From Granulicella sp. S156 (lineage in GTDB: Bacteria; Acidobacteriota; Terriglobia; Terriglobales; Acidobacteriaceae): 64,000 nucleotides of DNA. Below are positions 34,239 through 43,937 of the stretch, in pieces; positions within the stretch are counted from its first letter, which is position 1, and each line of letters starts with the position of its first letter. The translations under genes and the position numbers were made by a program. The DNA is taken from assembly GCF_009766105.1 (NCBI RefSeq), contig NZ_LMUH01000007.1:118790-182789 (forward strand). The letters are read 5' to 3'. Under the pieces are notes generated by a model that saw only the letters and a list, made by a program, of their open reading frames with translations, made no database searches and was not told the origin of the DNA.

Positions 34239-35526
34239 CTACTGCCTGCCCGGCAAGCTGACGGTCACATGCTTGCCAGTGCCGAGTTCGACGAGAGTAG
34301 GGGGCAGCGGCTTGGTAGGATCTTTCCAGTCATTGAATCGGTAAGCCGCTGCCCAGACCGAGTTACCGATCTTCAGCAATGGAAGATCGCTTACGGGTCC
34401 GGCTGAGCCGATGTCCTTCTGCGAATCATGGATGTTGCGCAAGTGGGCGCCGGTGGCGTTCTGGCAGGCGAGGACGTTTGGGTCGTATGTCCAGGCGATG
34501 CCGCCACCACAGCCCTCAATCTTCTGTGTCTTGAGGGAGCCTCCAACCCAGAACTCCGTGGCATAGGCGGGCTTCCCGTGCCCGTGGGCTGCATTGAGAT
34601 CTCCAGCAGCCAAAATGCGGTTGTCGGCAGAAAACGCCGGCCTTGCGGGAGGGTCGAGGGCAAGGTCGTCGCCGCGCGTGATGAAGTGAGTTGGACGAGT
34701 GCGGCCGGCCGTGGCGATGCGAAGCGTATCCCGTGCCGCAGCGATCTGGTGCCCATCCGGTGAGAGCGCAAAGGTGGTGGCGTGCGCATAAGGCAGCGGA
34801 TCGGGCAGGTCTTTCGGAGCCTCGATCACGGCCGGCACATCGCGGATCCAGAGATATCGCTTGTCGGCTACATCCCAGGCGAACAAGGTATCGTTCGAAA
34901 GCCCATACAGGATGGTACCGTCAGACGAATATAGGAGCTGTGAAACGCCAGCGCCCCACCGAGGGTAGGTCTGTCCGGGAACGAAATCCAGATGCTCGTC
35001 CCACCCCAGCGCCGCTGTCTGCTTGCCGGTGTTTACGTCCAGCAGAAGAACGCCGGCCTCGCTAGCGCCCACACCTTGCAGACCGACCGCAACGGTGTGG
35101 CCATCCGGCGACATAGCCAACGCTGTGGGTATGTTCTTTGGACTCTGCTGCCAGAAGACCTCTTTGGACCCTGATGCTGCCGCAAAGATCAGATGTTTCC
35201 CCGTGTAATCGAGAATGTCGATCACCAGAACAGACCCGCCTGGCGTAGCGGCGATGGATTGCACGGTGCGCGTCAGGTCATTCCCCTCCGCTGTATTGCT
35301 GGGCCGCTTCCTCAGCGATAATGAGCCAAAAATCCGTGCGGCACTCCGGCGCGGAGACATTAAGACCGCGCGTCGCGCCGTCAACGGCGGCTCCAATGGT
35401 TTGAACGTCTTCATCGCAGCCATGAAGGCGGGGCGTGCCTTTATGCAGCAGCGCGTCGCAGAAGATGCCTCGCAATGCGTGGCTGCACTGGCTGGCACTC
35501 GCTAGTGTGGTATCTCTAAAGTTCAT
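34239..35526 (-). CDS. Beta-propeller (WD40/PD40-like) protein, apparently frameshifted
   Basis: From 34239 to about 35280 the frame encodes propeller-like strands: MSPDGHTVAVGLQG, VLLLDVNTGKQTAALGW, LYSSDGTILYGLSND, FALSPDGHQIAAARDTLRI and FSADNRILAAGDLN. This frame stays open upstream but becomes unlike protein there, while a neighbouring frame (35278-35526, starting MNFRDTTLASASQ) reads sensibly and ends at a TGA exactly where the propeller frame becomes sensible. Removing one G from the GGGG run (CCCC at 35283-35286 on the plus strand) joins them as QQYSGG-NDLTRTVQSIAATPGG. The gene is therefore either a recent pseudogene or contains a base-calling error. No signal peptide is visible. Function is unknown beyond a likely binding scaffold. 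Confidence 0.6.
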
Positions 35527-35644
35527 TACATAAATCTCGTACTCTTGCGGGGCAAGAGAGCCACCATTTCCAGCAGCTTATATTTCGAACCAGCTTTGAA
35601 TTATGCTGCAAACTTTAGAGACAGAACTCGAAGGACGCAATAGA

Positions 35645-36247
35645 ATGTCGATGAAACAGCTTGTCATCCGCACCGTACTCACGGCACTAGTGATCGCTTC
35701 CCCACTTTGCGCCTTCGCGCAAAAGGCCAGCCTGTGCACAGAGCAGGAGGACTTCCTGTTCACCTGCACGCTGGAGAGCAAGAACATCGTATCCGCGTGC
35801 GCTGAGGTCGACGCAGCGCAGAACGGATACAAGTCGATCGTCTACCGATACGGTACCAAGGACGCGATCGAGCTTTCGATCCCAAAAGCTCCCACGGATT
35901 TCCGCACTGTGATCCGGGTCAGTGAATGGACCAACAAGCAGAGCAGCAAACTCACCGAGGATGATAGATATCTTCGTTTCCTGAACGGGCGTTACAGCTA
36001 TCTCACCTATACCTCGACCGGAAACAATTTCGACATCGCGGGCCTCGCCATCTTCGATGGAGCGAAGTTACTGAAGAACGAGAAGTGCCAGCCCGACAGC
36101 TTCGATAGTCATATGCTCAGCTTCAACGAGCTCCTGAATCTTGGCGTGCGAGAAGAAGAGGCCGCTGGAGAGAAGAAACTCTGGAAAGCCATCGCGCCTC
36201 CAGGTTCCGCTGTTCTGCGTCATCCATCCGAGATGCGCTCCAAATAG
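35645..36247 (+). CDS. Exported protein of unknown function
   Basis: A 200-residue protein with a clear signal peptide (KQLVIRTVLTALVIASPLCAFAQ) and a mature domain containing four cysteines in its first half (SLCTEQEDFLFTCTL, NIVSACAE), suggesting disulfides. I recognise no family; the pattern (FTCTLESKNIVSACAE, YRYGTKDAIELSIP) is seen in small soluble periplasmic proteins. Start at 35645 has AAGGA nine bases upstream; an ATG 14 codons earlier lacks one. It is divergent from the propeller gene across about 120 bp. Confidence 0.7.
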   Translation: MSMKQLVIRTVLTALVIASPLCAFAQKASLCTEQEDFLFTCTLESKNIVSACAEVDAAQNGYKSIVYRYGTKDAIELSIPKAPTDFRTVIRVSEWTNKQSSKLTEDDRYLRFLNGRYSYLTYTSTGNNFDIAGLAIFDGAKLLKNEKCQPDSFDSHMLSFNELLNLGVREEEAAGEKKLWKAIAPPGSAVLRHPSEMRSK

Positions 36248-36495
36248 AAGCTGGCATGCGCCTCGTTACCGTGTCCTGTATTTCTTCGATGAAGCCCCGG
36301 GCCACTCAGGGGATCGTGCCTCGATGAGCGCATTGCCCTGTTCTCAATAACTAAGAGCTAGCATGATCTCTAAATCCGATGGGATCCTCGCGCTTCCCTG
36401 TGTCTTGCCTTCGGCCTGAATTCTTCCATGCGAGGTGATCTTCCGCAGCTTCACGGGTATACGCAATTGGTTACAGAATGATGAAATCGCCTGGC

Positions 36496-37140
36496 CTAGA
36501 TATAGCCATGTTGGATAGCCTTGAGGACTGCGCGTGTGCGATCTCGCACCAGAAGCTTTCCCAGGACATTCGAGACATGGTTTTTGATCGTTCCTTCCGA
36601 TAGCTTTAGCACTTGAGCGATTTCATGATTGCTATAGCCTCCCGCTAGCAAACGGAGAATTTCTATCTCGCGAGGAGTGAGGGCTTCGGTAGGAACTGAT
36701 CCGCCGGGTTCAGACATGGAGTATCTCGCTACACCGCTGAGTACCCGTTGCGTCACAGATGGATTGAATAGATTTCCTCCTGCCGCGACTATGCGGATGG
36801 CCGCCGTGAGCTGCACCAGCGACACATCTTTGAGCAAGTACCCCCTTGCACCTGCCTTGAGGCCTTCGAGCAGAACCGCGTCCTCGTCAAAGGTCGTGAG
36901 AATGATGGTAGGCGGAAGAGAACCGATCCTCGCCAAAGCTCGAAGCACGTCCGCGCCATCTGCCTTGGGGAGACGCATATCCAGCAGCACGACGTCCGGA
37001 TGGCAATCGGTAATCACTCGTGGCGCTTGCTCGCCGTCCTCGGCGATCGCCACGACGGAGATATCGTCCACTAGGTCGAGCAGACTTTCCAGGCCTTGGC
37101 GAACGAGCGTCTGATCCTCAACGATGCACACCCGAATCAT
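36496..37140 (-). CDS. NarL/FixJ-type response regulator
   Basis: A 214-residue two-component regulator. The receiver domain has acidic residues at 8-9 (VEDQ), the phospho-acceptor Asp54 in VVLLDMRLP, a conserved Thr in ILTTFDED and Lys in GYLLKD. The C-terminal LuxR-type helix-turn-helix is LTPREIEILRLLAGGYSNHEIAQVLKLSEGTIKNHVSNVLGKL. The first codons overlap the last four bases of the kinase gene, so the pair is translationally coupled. Targets are unknown. Confidence 0.95.
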   Translation of the reverse strand: MIRVCIVEDQTLVRQGLESLLDLVDDISVVAIAEDGEQAPRVITDCHPDVVLLDMRLPKADGADVLRALARIGSLPPTIILTTFDEDAVLLEGLKAGARGYLLKDVSLVQLTAAIRIVAAGGNLFNPSVTQRVLSGVARYSMSEPGGSVPTEALTPREIEILRLLAGGYSNHEIAQVLKLSEGTIKNHVSNVLGKLLVRDRTRAVLKAIQHGYI

Positions 37141-38291
37141 CCGTTCAACTCCATAGCGACGGGAAGATAGGCGCGAATGCGAAAGCCATCGCTCGGTTCC
37201 GATCCAAAGCTAAGCTGGCCACCAAGCTGTTCGAATCGGGTCTTCATACCGGAAAGACCTACGCCGGGCACGGCGGATGGATTTCCTCTGCCGTCGTCGC
37301 GAGCGAGGATTTCCAATCCTCTGCCGACTGCAGCAATCTCAATCCAGAGATTCCCCGCGCGTGCATGCTTCAACGCATTGGTAATGATCTCCTGCACACA
37401 ACGCAGCAGAACCTCTGCGCGCCAGGCGTCATCGATCTCAAGATTCGCCGGGCACGTCACATGAACGTTGATATGCGGCATGTCCCGGCTAAGGGCTTCT
37501 AAGGCACGGCGCACGTCCATGTTTTCAAAGCGGCGCAGGGCGTTGACCACGCCCCGAATATCACCTAGCATGCCCTTCGAAATGTTCTGCGCCTGTTCGA
37601 TAGGCCTCTTCGCCTCAGCATTCACCTTATGGCTTGCAACTTCCAGATGAAGACTGAGTGCGGTGAGACTGTGACCGAGCAGATCATGCAGTTCCTCTGC
37701 GATCTTAACCCGCTCGGCTCCACGGGCGCTCTCAGCCAGCAATTCGCGGGCCGCTTGGAGTTCGGCGTTCGTCCGGCCTAGATCCTGCCGCAGCGCGGCT
37801 TCACTGCGGGCTACAAAGGCGCTCACCATGGCGAACGCCTGGAATCCGATGTAGGAGCCGGTTGCGGCCCAACCCCAACCGAAATCGCAGGTTGGCGCGT
37901 AGATATAGAGCAAAGCCGCTGTCTGTAGTACGCCCCAGGCGGTCGCGGTTGGCACAGAGAAGAAGAGGGCGAGCTGCCAAGACACGATGACAAGAAGAAA
38001 TCCGAGAAAGTAGCCCGGCAGCAGATCAATCATTGCTAGCGCCGCCATGCTTTCGAGCAGGAGCGCCAATAGTCGTATCTTCCCCTCCCTCCCCGATTCG
38101 AGCCTTGAACTGAACCACAGCGCAGGCCCAAAGACCGCGAAGGCGAACAGCCAGAGAGCGAAATCGCGGGGAGAAAAGCCGTGGTATTTATGACGCAGAA
38201 AACCGAGGACCACTGGAACGCCGAGAAGCGCCCATGTGCCGAGCGACGCAAACCGCAGAACTCGATGAGAGGCTCCCGACAGGACCATCAT
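37137..38291 (-). CDS. Sensor histidine kinase (DesK/NarX-like)
   Basis: A 384-residue membrane kinase. The first 160 residues contain five or six hydrophobic segments (for example FASLGTWALLGVPVVLGFL, FALWLFAFAVFGPALWF, FLGFLLVIVSWQLALFF), a short coiled-coil follows, then the HisKA_3 domain with His202 in KIAEELHDLLGHSLTALSLHLE. The ATPase domain has EIITNALKHA (N box), DDGRG and GVGLSGMKTRFEQLGG. There is no extracellular sensing domain, so the membrane segments may do the sensing, as in DesK. It is followed by its response regulator with a 4-bp overlap. Confidence 0.94.
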   Translation of the reverse strand: MMVLSGASHRVLRFASLGTWALLGVPVVLGFLRHKYHGFSPRDFALWLFAFAVFGPALWFSSRLESGREGKIRLLALLLESMAALAMIDLLPGYFLGFLLVIVSWQLALFFSVPTATAWGVLQTAALLYIYAPTCDFGWGWAATGSYIGFQAFAMVSAFVARSEAALRQDLGRTNAELQAARELLAESARGAERVKIAEELHDLLGHSLTALSLHLEVASHKVNAEAKRPIEQAQNISKGMLGDIRGVVNALRRFENMDVRRALEALSRDMPHINVHVTCPANLEIDDAWRAEVLLRCVQEIITNALKHARAGNLWIEIAAVGRGLEILARDDGRGNPSAVPGVGLSGMKTRFEQLGGQLSFGSEPSDGFRIRAYLPVAMELNG

Positions 38292-38441
38292 GAGATTATT
38301 TCACCAGCTGCCGGGAACTGCATGTGCCGGAAGTCATGGCCTCTTCGCCTGACTTTCGGCACTGGTGATGATCATTGTGCGTCGGTATTGTCTTTTCAGG
38401 AAAGCCGCTGTCCGGTTCAGTCCCATGGTCGAAGGAGCAAA

Positions 38442-38927
38442 ATGAAAGTTAAGAGGTACATCACGGCGTTGACCATCTACATGACGCTCATTGTCGGCGC
38501 TGGCGGGCAGACAGAAACGTCGACAAGGCGCGACGACCGGAGTGAGATTCGCCAGGCCGCGCTCGACTACATCGAAGGTTGGTATTCCGGTGATGCCCAG
38601 CGAATGGAACGAGCTCTACATCCCGAACTGGCGAAACGGATGGTCTCTACGGATGCCAAGACTGGCAAGAGCAGCCTCAATCAAATGGGCGCCATGACTC
38701 TGGTTCAGAATACAGGCAAGGGCTACGGCACGCACTTCCCTAAAGACCAACAACTAGAGACCATCACGATACTGGATGTCGACCGCGACGCAGCCAGCGT
38801 CAAGATCGACGCCGCCACTTGGATCGACTATCTACAACTTGCAAGGTGGAACGGAGCGTGGAAAATCGTGAATGTCTTATGGGAGGTCAAACCGGCAGAC
38901 CGGGCACAAGGGCAGGAGCAGAGATGA
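38442..38927 (+). CDS. Exported NTF2-like (lumazine-binding-like) protein
   Basis: A 161-residue protein with a signal peptide (MKVKRYITALTIYMTLIVGAGG) and an NTF2-like fold: IRQAALDYIEGWYSGDAQRMERALHPELAKRMV, ITILDVDRDAASVKIDAATWIDYLQLARWNGAWKIVNVLWE. This matches the putative lumazine-binding/SnoaL-like group, often accessory to hydrolases. GGAG lies four bases before the ATG. Its stop overlaps the start of the serine hydrolase gene (ATGA at 38924-38927), so the two are co-translated and probably act on the same substrate. Confidence 0.85.
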   Translation: MKVKRYITALTIYMTLIVGAGGQTETSTRRDDRSEIRQAALDYIEGWYSGDAQRMERALHPELAKRMVSTDAKTGKSSLNQMGAMTLVQNTGKGYGTHFPKDQQLETITILDVDRDAASVKIDAATWIDYLQLARWNGAWKIVNVLWEVKPADRAQGQEQR

Positions 38928-40042
38928 GCAATTCGACAATCGAGAATGATGTATCCGTGCGGTTCCGTCTTCTCAATTCCTTTCTTCTTTTCTATAGCAT
39001 TGCGCTCGCAGGTCTTCTACCCGCACACGCAGCGGCCGCAGCGCAGGCCCCGGCACCATGGCAGATCTCCACACCGGCAAAGTCGGGTCTCGACGAAACA
39101 CGTTTAGCTTCTCTTTACGTGAGCATCCGGGACGATCCGCGGCACGACCTGAAGGGGATCGTGATCTTGCGTGACGGCAAGCTAGTGGACGAAGCCTATT
39201 TTAACGGGGACGGCCCTGGGACTTTGCACGATATACGCTCGGCGACGAAGAGTATTACCGCAACCCTCATGGGCATTGCTATTCAGCGCCGCTTCATCCA
39301 CAGCGTCGATGATCCAATTGCAATGTATTTACCAGGGCTTCCGCGCGACGGGAAGCAGGATATCAGGATTAGAGACCTGCTCAACATGCGGTCCGGACTT
39401 GATGCGAACGATGAAGATCCTTCCAGTCCCGGGGACGAGGACAATCTTGATCGATCTACCGACTGGATGAAAACCGCATATGAGATTCCGATGAAGACAA
39501 GGCCGGGGACACAGTATCAGTACTGCTCTCTGGACGCGTTCTTGACAGGAGCAATCGTTGAGAATGCAACGCGCATGCCACTCGACCAGTTCGCAAAGAA
39601 AAATTTGTTCGGACCGATTGGTATCAAGGAGTTCGAGTGGAGGCATGTTCCGGTAAACCGGACAACCGGTCAGGGGAACCTGAAGATCACCGCGCGTGAT
39701 GCTGCTGCAATTGGCGAGCTGTTCCTGAATGGAGGGCGCGTTCAAGGGAGGCAGGTGATACCTGCGGATTGGGTTAGAACGAGCATGGAAAGCCAAGTCT
39801 CGATCTCGTCCTCCGATCCTTATGCAGATCACTATAGCTTCATGTGGTATACCAAAACGGAGTTCACAGGGGATCGGCAGATCACTGTACATTTCGCCTC
39901 TGGAAATGGCGGAAACAAGATCTATGTAGTTCCATCTCTCCACATGGTCATTGCAATCACATCGAGTGCGTACAGCACCAACTATGGGCAGCGTCGGTCG
40001 CAGGACATCTTGCTGGCTATGCTCGCAGCAGCACACCCCTGA
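38924..40042 (+). CDS. Serine hydrolase (beta-lactamase/class C family)
   Basis: A 372-residue exported enzyme of the beta-lactamase/esterase family. After a signal peptide (LLNSFLLFYSIALAGLLPAHAAAAA) come the SxxK motif Ser106-Ala-Thr-Lys109 (HDIRSATKSITATL), the Tyr200 motif QYQYCSLDAFLTG (YxN-like, here YCS) and a C-terminal HFASGNGGNKIYVVP, a variant of HxG. The altered second and third motifs argue for an esterase or peptidase rather than a true beta-lactamase. GGAG lies five bases before the ATG. It overlaps the NTF2-like gene by 4 bp. Confidence 0.9.
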   Translation: MSNSTIENDVSVRFRLLNSFLLFYSIALAGLLPAHAAAAAQAPAPWQISTPAKSGLDETRLASLYVSIRDDPRHDLKGIVILRDGKLVDEAYFNGDGPGTLHDIRSATKSITATLMGIAIQRRFIHSVDDPIAMYLPGLPRDGKQDIRIRDLLNMRSGLDANDEDPSSPGDEDNLDRSTDWMKTAYEIPMKTRPGTQYQYCSLDAFLTGAIVENATRMPLDQFAKKNLFGPIGIKEFEWRHVPVNRTTGQGNLKITARDAAAIGELFLNGGRVQGRQVIPADWVRTSMESQVSISSSDPYADHYSFMWYTKTEFTGDRQITVHFASGNGGNKIYVVPSLHMVIAITSSAYSTNYGQRRSQDILLAMLAAAHP

Positions 40043-40248
40043 AGTGGCTCGACGAGTGCTAAATCGCCAATGCGCTCATTGACAAGCGATGAGTACCGAT
40101 GAGCATCTCGTGGCGATTGCGGCACATTGCACTGGATGACGGCATATCGGTTTATCCAGCATTTGCCGCGCGAAAAGCAGGCCATGGAAATATGTCTCCT
40201 CGTGCCCCCTCAACTCGAACCATCGCCACCGTGAGGGGCTTGTAACGG

Positions 40249-41199
40249 ATGTCTCAGGTCCACAAGGTAACGCATGTCCCGGTACAACTCATGAGCCACC
40301 CGCCCCACTCAGCGCACATATTCGCTAAATCTTCGCCTATCATGGGGAGTATGCCGATTGTCGAACAATCTCTTTACGATGTCCCGAACGGTATAAGCCT
40401 GCGGACCGAACTGAGCCTCCGAAATCTGCGGTTCGCAACGACTCATGGGCTTGTTTATGAACGCACCGATGGGCAGGTTCCCAGCATTCTCTTCGGACAG
40501 GGAGAGGATGGCCGGCATGGAAACTTTCACCCACTCTCGTACGAAAGCATTCGCGCTAACGAAGAGTGGGTGAAGCGGCTCGGCAAAGTGCATACGGCTT
40601 CGAAGCGAGCCAGGGTTCGCGCGAATTGGCAATGGAAAGAACTGGACTGCTCCAATAGCTCCGATGCGCTCCTGATGAATATCTTTTGCCATCCGGAGGT
40701 GATGCCCCGTGCCGGTGTTCGCGCCATGCTAGGAATCGAATCGAATACGGTGCCGGAGTTTGGCTTTAAGCCTCGCACGCCCCTAACGGGCGGTCGACGC
40801 GACAATACCGAGATCGATATGAGAGCCGGTGACCTGCTGGTCGAAGCGAAGCTTACCGAGTCGGACTTTCAGAACGCGAGGACCAATCTGATCTCTCGCT
40901 ATCGTGATCTGGAATTGGTCTTCGACGTGTCAGAGCTTCCGTTGCGGAATGGAAAGCAGAGCGGCTATCAATTGATACGAGGCACGCTCGCAGCCTATGC
41001 CACTGGAGGCTCGTTCTGTGTCTTCTGTGATTCTCGCCGTCCTGATCTGATCGAAGGCTGGTACCGTGTCATGCGTGCCGTGCATCTGTTCGAGCTTCGG
41101 TGCCGGCTCAAGCTGCTTACCTGGCAGGAACTGGCCTCGGACCTTCCAGGAGACCTTCAGCTGTTCTTAGCTGACAAATACGGTATCCGTGGCTCCTGA
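40249..41199 (+). CDS. PD-(D/E)XK nuclease-like protein, PGN_0703-type putative restriction endonuclease
   Basis: A 316-residue soluble protein. The segment TEIDMRAGDLLVEAKLTESDFQNA has the Glu/Asp...Glu-x-Lys layout of PD-(D/E)XK nucleases (EID, then EAK about 11 residues later). Together with the preceding conserved FCHPEVM-GVRAMLGIE, this matches my memory of the PGN_0703 family of putative restriction endonucleases. No methyltransferase, helicase or toxin partner is adjacent, so it stands alone. GAGGGG lies ten bases before the ATG at 40249; later ATGs at 40342 and 40351 are possible because the first 30 residues look unconserved. Confidence 0.65.
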   Translation: MSQVHKVTHVPVQLMSHPPHSAHIFAKSSPIMGSMPIVEQSLYDVPNGISLRTELSLRNLRFATTHGLVYERTDGQVPSILFGQGEDGRHGNFHPLSYESIRANEEWVKRLGKVHTASKRARVRANWQWKELDCSNSSDALLMNIFCHPEVMPRAGVRAMLGIESNTVPEFGFKPRTPLTGGRRDNTEIDMRAGDLLVEAKLTESDFQNARTNLISRYRDLELVFDVSELPLRNGKQSGYQLIRGTLAAYATGGSFCVFCDSRRPDLIEGWYRVMRAVHLFELRCRLKLLTWQELASDLPGDLQLFLADKYGIRGS

Positions 41200-41272
41200 A
41201 TGGCTTTGCGAAAAGCCGCCCGTTTGGGGTCGGTCAGAGTCCACACTTTCGCGAGCAACCAATCGGTTGTCG

Positions 41273-43702
41273 CTACTCGCTTCGCAGTATGGTTGCAGGA
41301 TCAACAGACGCGGCCTGCCGCGCCGGTGCCAGCCCTGCTATCGCGCCAACAATGATCATGATGGCCATCGCCAGCATCGATGTAGAGACTGCATCCGGAC
41401 CGAATTCTGTAAAGAAGTGCCGTAGTGTGGACGTCGCGATGTTGGATAGGACAAGACCCAACGCCAGACCTATACCAACCCACAGGAGTGCACCCCTCAT
41501 CACCAACGATAGAATTTGACCTCGCTGCGCACCGAGAGCCATACGAATGCCAAATTCGTTCTTACGCTGCATCGTCACGTAATGGATCAAGCTATAGATG
41601 CCGACCAGCGCCAGGACCAATGCCAAGCCGGCGAAGGCTGATAAGAGCCAGACGACCAACCGACGGGAAGCTAACGAATCGTTCACCCGGGATTCCAGCA
41701 AGCTGATATCGAATGCGGTCTGTGTCGGATCTGCGGAGGACACAGCCAGTTGGAGCGTTTTAGTGAGTTCATTCGGGTCCTTGTCGGTGCGGATCAAGAA
41801 ACTCGTGGCCTCATTGGGAAATTGAGAGTAGGGATAGTACCGCATCCCCTCGCCTGAATCCTGTTCGAGCGAGTCCGGCCGGACGGCTTCGACTTCTCCG
41901 ACGACTGTGGACCAGGGGTCACTGCTTGAAAGCTTAAGATGCTGCCCTATCGGGTTCTGATTGGGCCAGTACTTGTGTGCCAGCCTGCTGTCGATCACCA
42001 CGACTGGCGCAGTGTTGGCGCGATCGCTGTCGCTAATCCAGCGGCCAGCGAGCAGGGGAATCTGCATGACCTTGAGATAGTTTGCCGTCGCAGTCGTGAG
42101 TTCGCTATGAGGTCCCGGATCATTGGCTGTTGTTGGTTGTCCTTCTATATGAAAGGAGCCTGCTCCCTTTTGATCGCTGAACGGCAAAGAGGTAGTAGCA
42201 GCCGCGGATCTGACACCAGGACTGCCCGAGAGGCCGTTCAATACAGCGGTTACAAAGGCTGTTTGATGCTCTTGATTGTCTCTATAGGCATCACCCGCGT
42301 AATACACGGTGCCGGCAAGGATGCCGTGCGGGTTGAACCCTGGGTTCACCTGCTGGAGTTGCTTGAGACTGGTGAGAAACATGCCCGTTCCCACCAGAAG
42401 CACAAAGGCGAGCGCGACCTCGGAGACTACGAAGAGGCTGCGGAGCCGCTGCTTTTCAACCGAGGTGGTCATGCTCCGTCCGCCTTCGTGCAGGTTCAAC
42501 CTCTTCTGAGAGATAGCCTGTTTGATGGCCGGTCCCATTCCGGCGATCAAGCAAGTCAGAAGCCCAACTCCGGCAGTGAAGAGCAAGACTTCCGCAGAGG
42601 TCTCCACAACGTAGCCCTCTGCAAGGCTATGCGGAATGACCCACAGCAACAGCTTTCCGCAGATTGGTCCCAGGAGGATGCCAAAAGCAGTTGCCACACT
42701 GCCGAGGATGACCGTTTCCGTCATAAGCTGTTGGACTAATCTGCCTGCGGTTGCGCCCAACGCAGTTCGGATGCCGAACTCCCGGGTCCGCGATGAAGCG
42801 CGAGCCAGGAAGAGACCGGCCACATTGGCAGCAGCAATCAACAACACGAGAATAACTACCCCGAACAAAACATAAAGCGGCTTCCGAAGCGGGCCTGCGG
42901 CAAACTCGGTAAGAGGAGTAGCCGCCATGCTCCAGCCGGATTTCAATCCGAATCCGGCCTGCCCTTCGGTGAAGTGTTCTTCCCGAGTTTTCTGCTCGAG
43001 GCCTGCTCGTAGTTGCTCGATCTTGATCCCGCTGCGCAGCCGAACAGCCGAGTAATAGTTTTCGTTGAACCGATTTTGCACATCGTATGCATCCGGGGAA
43101 AGCCCCAGCGGAGTCCATATCTTGACTCCTCGTGGCCAACTGAAATCGCTTCGCATCACACCCACGACGCGGTAGTTTTTCTGATTCAGAGTGATTGTGC
43201 GCCCGATGACGCTGGGGTCACCACCAAAAGCATTTTGCCAGATGCCATAACTGAGTACGGCTTCCTGATCGGCTCCCAGGTGGTCTTCTGCTTCGACGAA
43301 GGTCCTTCCGAGAATCGGTCTCGCGCCAAAGACGGAGAACCAATGCCAGGATACCTGTGCACCATCGAGATGCTGGGTGGCTCCGTCTTGTATCAGGTTG
43401 TACCCAATGGGCTGCTCAAGTGCAGAGGTTTCAACCTGGGCTTTGAGAGACGAAGCATCTGCGTAGTCCGGCACGGAGACGACTGGGAATTTGACGCCGA
43501 GGTTTGCGTACTCCGTTCGCAACATGGCTACCCGCTCCGGCGCGTCAACGCCAGCGGGGTGAATCAGTACTGCGTGGATCACGCTGAATATCGCGGTGTT
43601 GGCTCCGATTGCGAGGGTGAGAATGACAATGGTCATGATGGCGAAACCCGGTTCTCTAACCAGTCGCCGCAGCGCCAGACGTACTTCTCCGAAAAACGCC
43701 AT
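41273..43702 (-). CDS. ADOP-type ABC transporter permease (MacB/FtsX-like)
   Basis: An 809-residue acidobacterial duplicated orphan permease. It has two MacB/FtsX modules, each a periplasmic domain plus transmembrane segments: an N-terminal helix (FAIMTIVILTLAIGANTAIFSVIHAVLIHP), a periplasmic domain with GRTFVEAEDHLGADQEAVLSYGIWQNAFG, a first FtsX block (FGVVILVLLIAAANVAGLFLARASSRTREFGIRTALGA) and a second one at the C-terminus (VVWLLSAFAGLALVLALVGIYSLIHYVTMQRKNEFGIRMALGAQRGQIL). No ATPase gene is adjacent, as is usual for this group, and the substrate is unknown. Start at 43702 is chosen because GGAGGA lies six bases before it. It is divergent from the blaI operon. Confidence 0.93.
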   Translation of the reverse strand: MAFFGEVRLALRRLVREPGFAIMTIVILTLAIGANTAIFSVIHAVLIHPAGVDAPERVAMLRTEYANLGVKFPVVSVPDYADASSLKAQVETSALEQPIGYNLIQDGATQHLDGAQVSWHWFSVFGARPILGRTFVEAEDHLGADQEAVLSYGIWQNAFGGDPSVIGRTITLNQKNYRVVGVMRSDFSWPRGVKIWTPLGLSPDAYDVQNRFNENYYSAVRLRSGIKIEQLRAGLEQKTREEHFTEGQAGFGLKSGWSMAATPLTEFAAGPLRKPLYVLFGVVILVLLIAAANVAGLFLARASSRTREFGIRTALGATAGRLVQQLMTETVILGSVATAFGILLGPICGKLLLWVIPHSLAEGYVVETSAEVLLFTAGVGLLTCLIAGMGPAIKQAISQKRLNLHEGGRSMTTSVEKQRLRSLFVVSEVALAFVLLVGTGMFLTSLKQLQQVNPGFNPHGILAGTVYYAGDAYRDNQEHQTAFVTAVLNGLSGSPGVRSAAATTSLPFSDQKGAGSFHIEGQPTTANDPGPHSELTTATANYLKVMQIPLLAGRWISDSDRANTAPVVVIDSRLAHKYWPNQNPIGQHLKLSSSDPWSTVVGEVEAVRPDSLEQDSGEGMRYYPYSQFPNEATSFLIRTDKDPNELTKTLQLAVSSADPTQTAFDISLLESRVNDSLASRRLVVWLLSAFAGLALVLALVGIYSLIHYVTMQRKNEFGIRMALGAQRGQILSLVMRGALLWVGIGLALGLVLSNIATSTLRHFFTEFGPDAVSTSMLAMAIMIIVGAIAGLAPARQAASVDPATILRSE

Positions 43703-43937
43703 TTGTATTCCTCCACTCCTCGAATGAGGCTTTGTGTGATCTACTCGCAATTTTCGAGCCATTCTCTCAGCGCTCAAGTAACTGAAAACATGAGGTCGAT
43801 CAATCGCGACAACCCTCTAAGTAGTTCGATATTGGGCATCTCCGTCCATTTCCGGACATATTCATGCGTGTGCGCCGAATCGCTTGATTCAATTTCGCAT
43901 GTTTCAGGGCCCACGTGCCCTGCTCTGTATTTTGATC

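Noticed and set aside
38924-40042. Possible antibiotic-resistance beta-lactamase
   Set aside because: The SxxK is present, but the YxN and KTG/HxG motifs are altered (YCS, HFASG), so an esterase/peptidase role is more likely.
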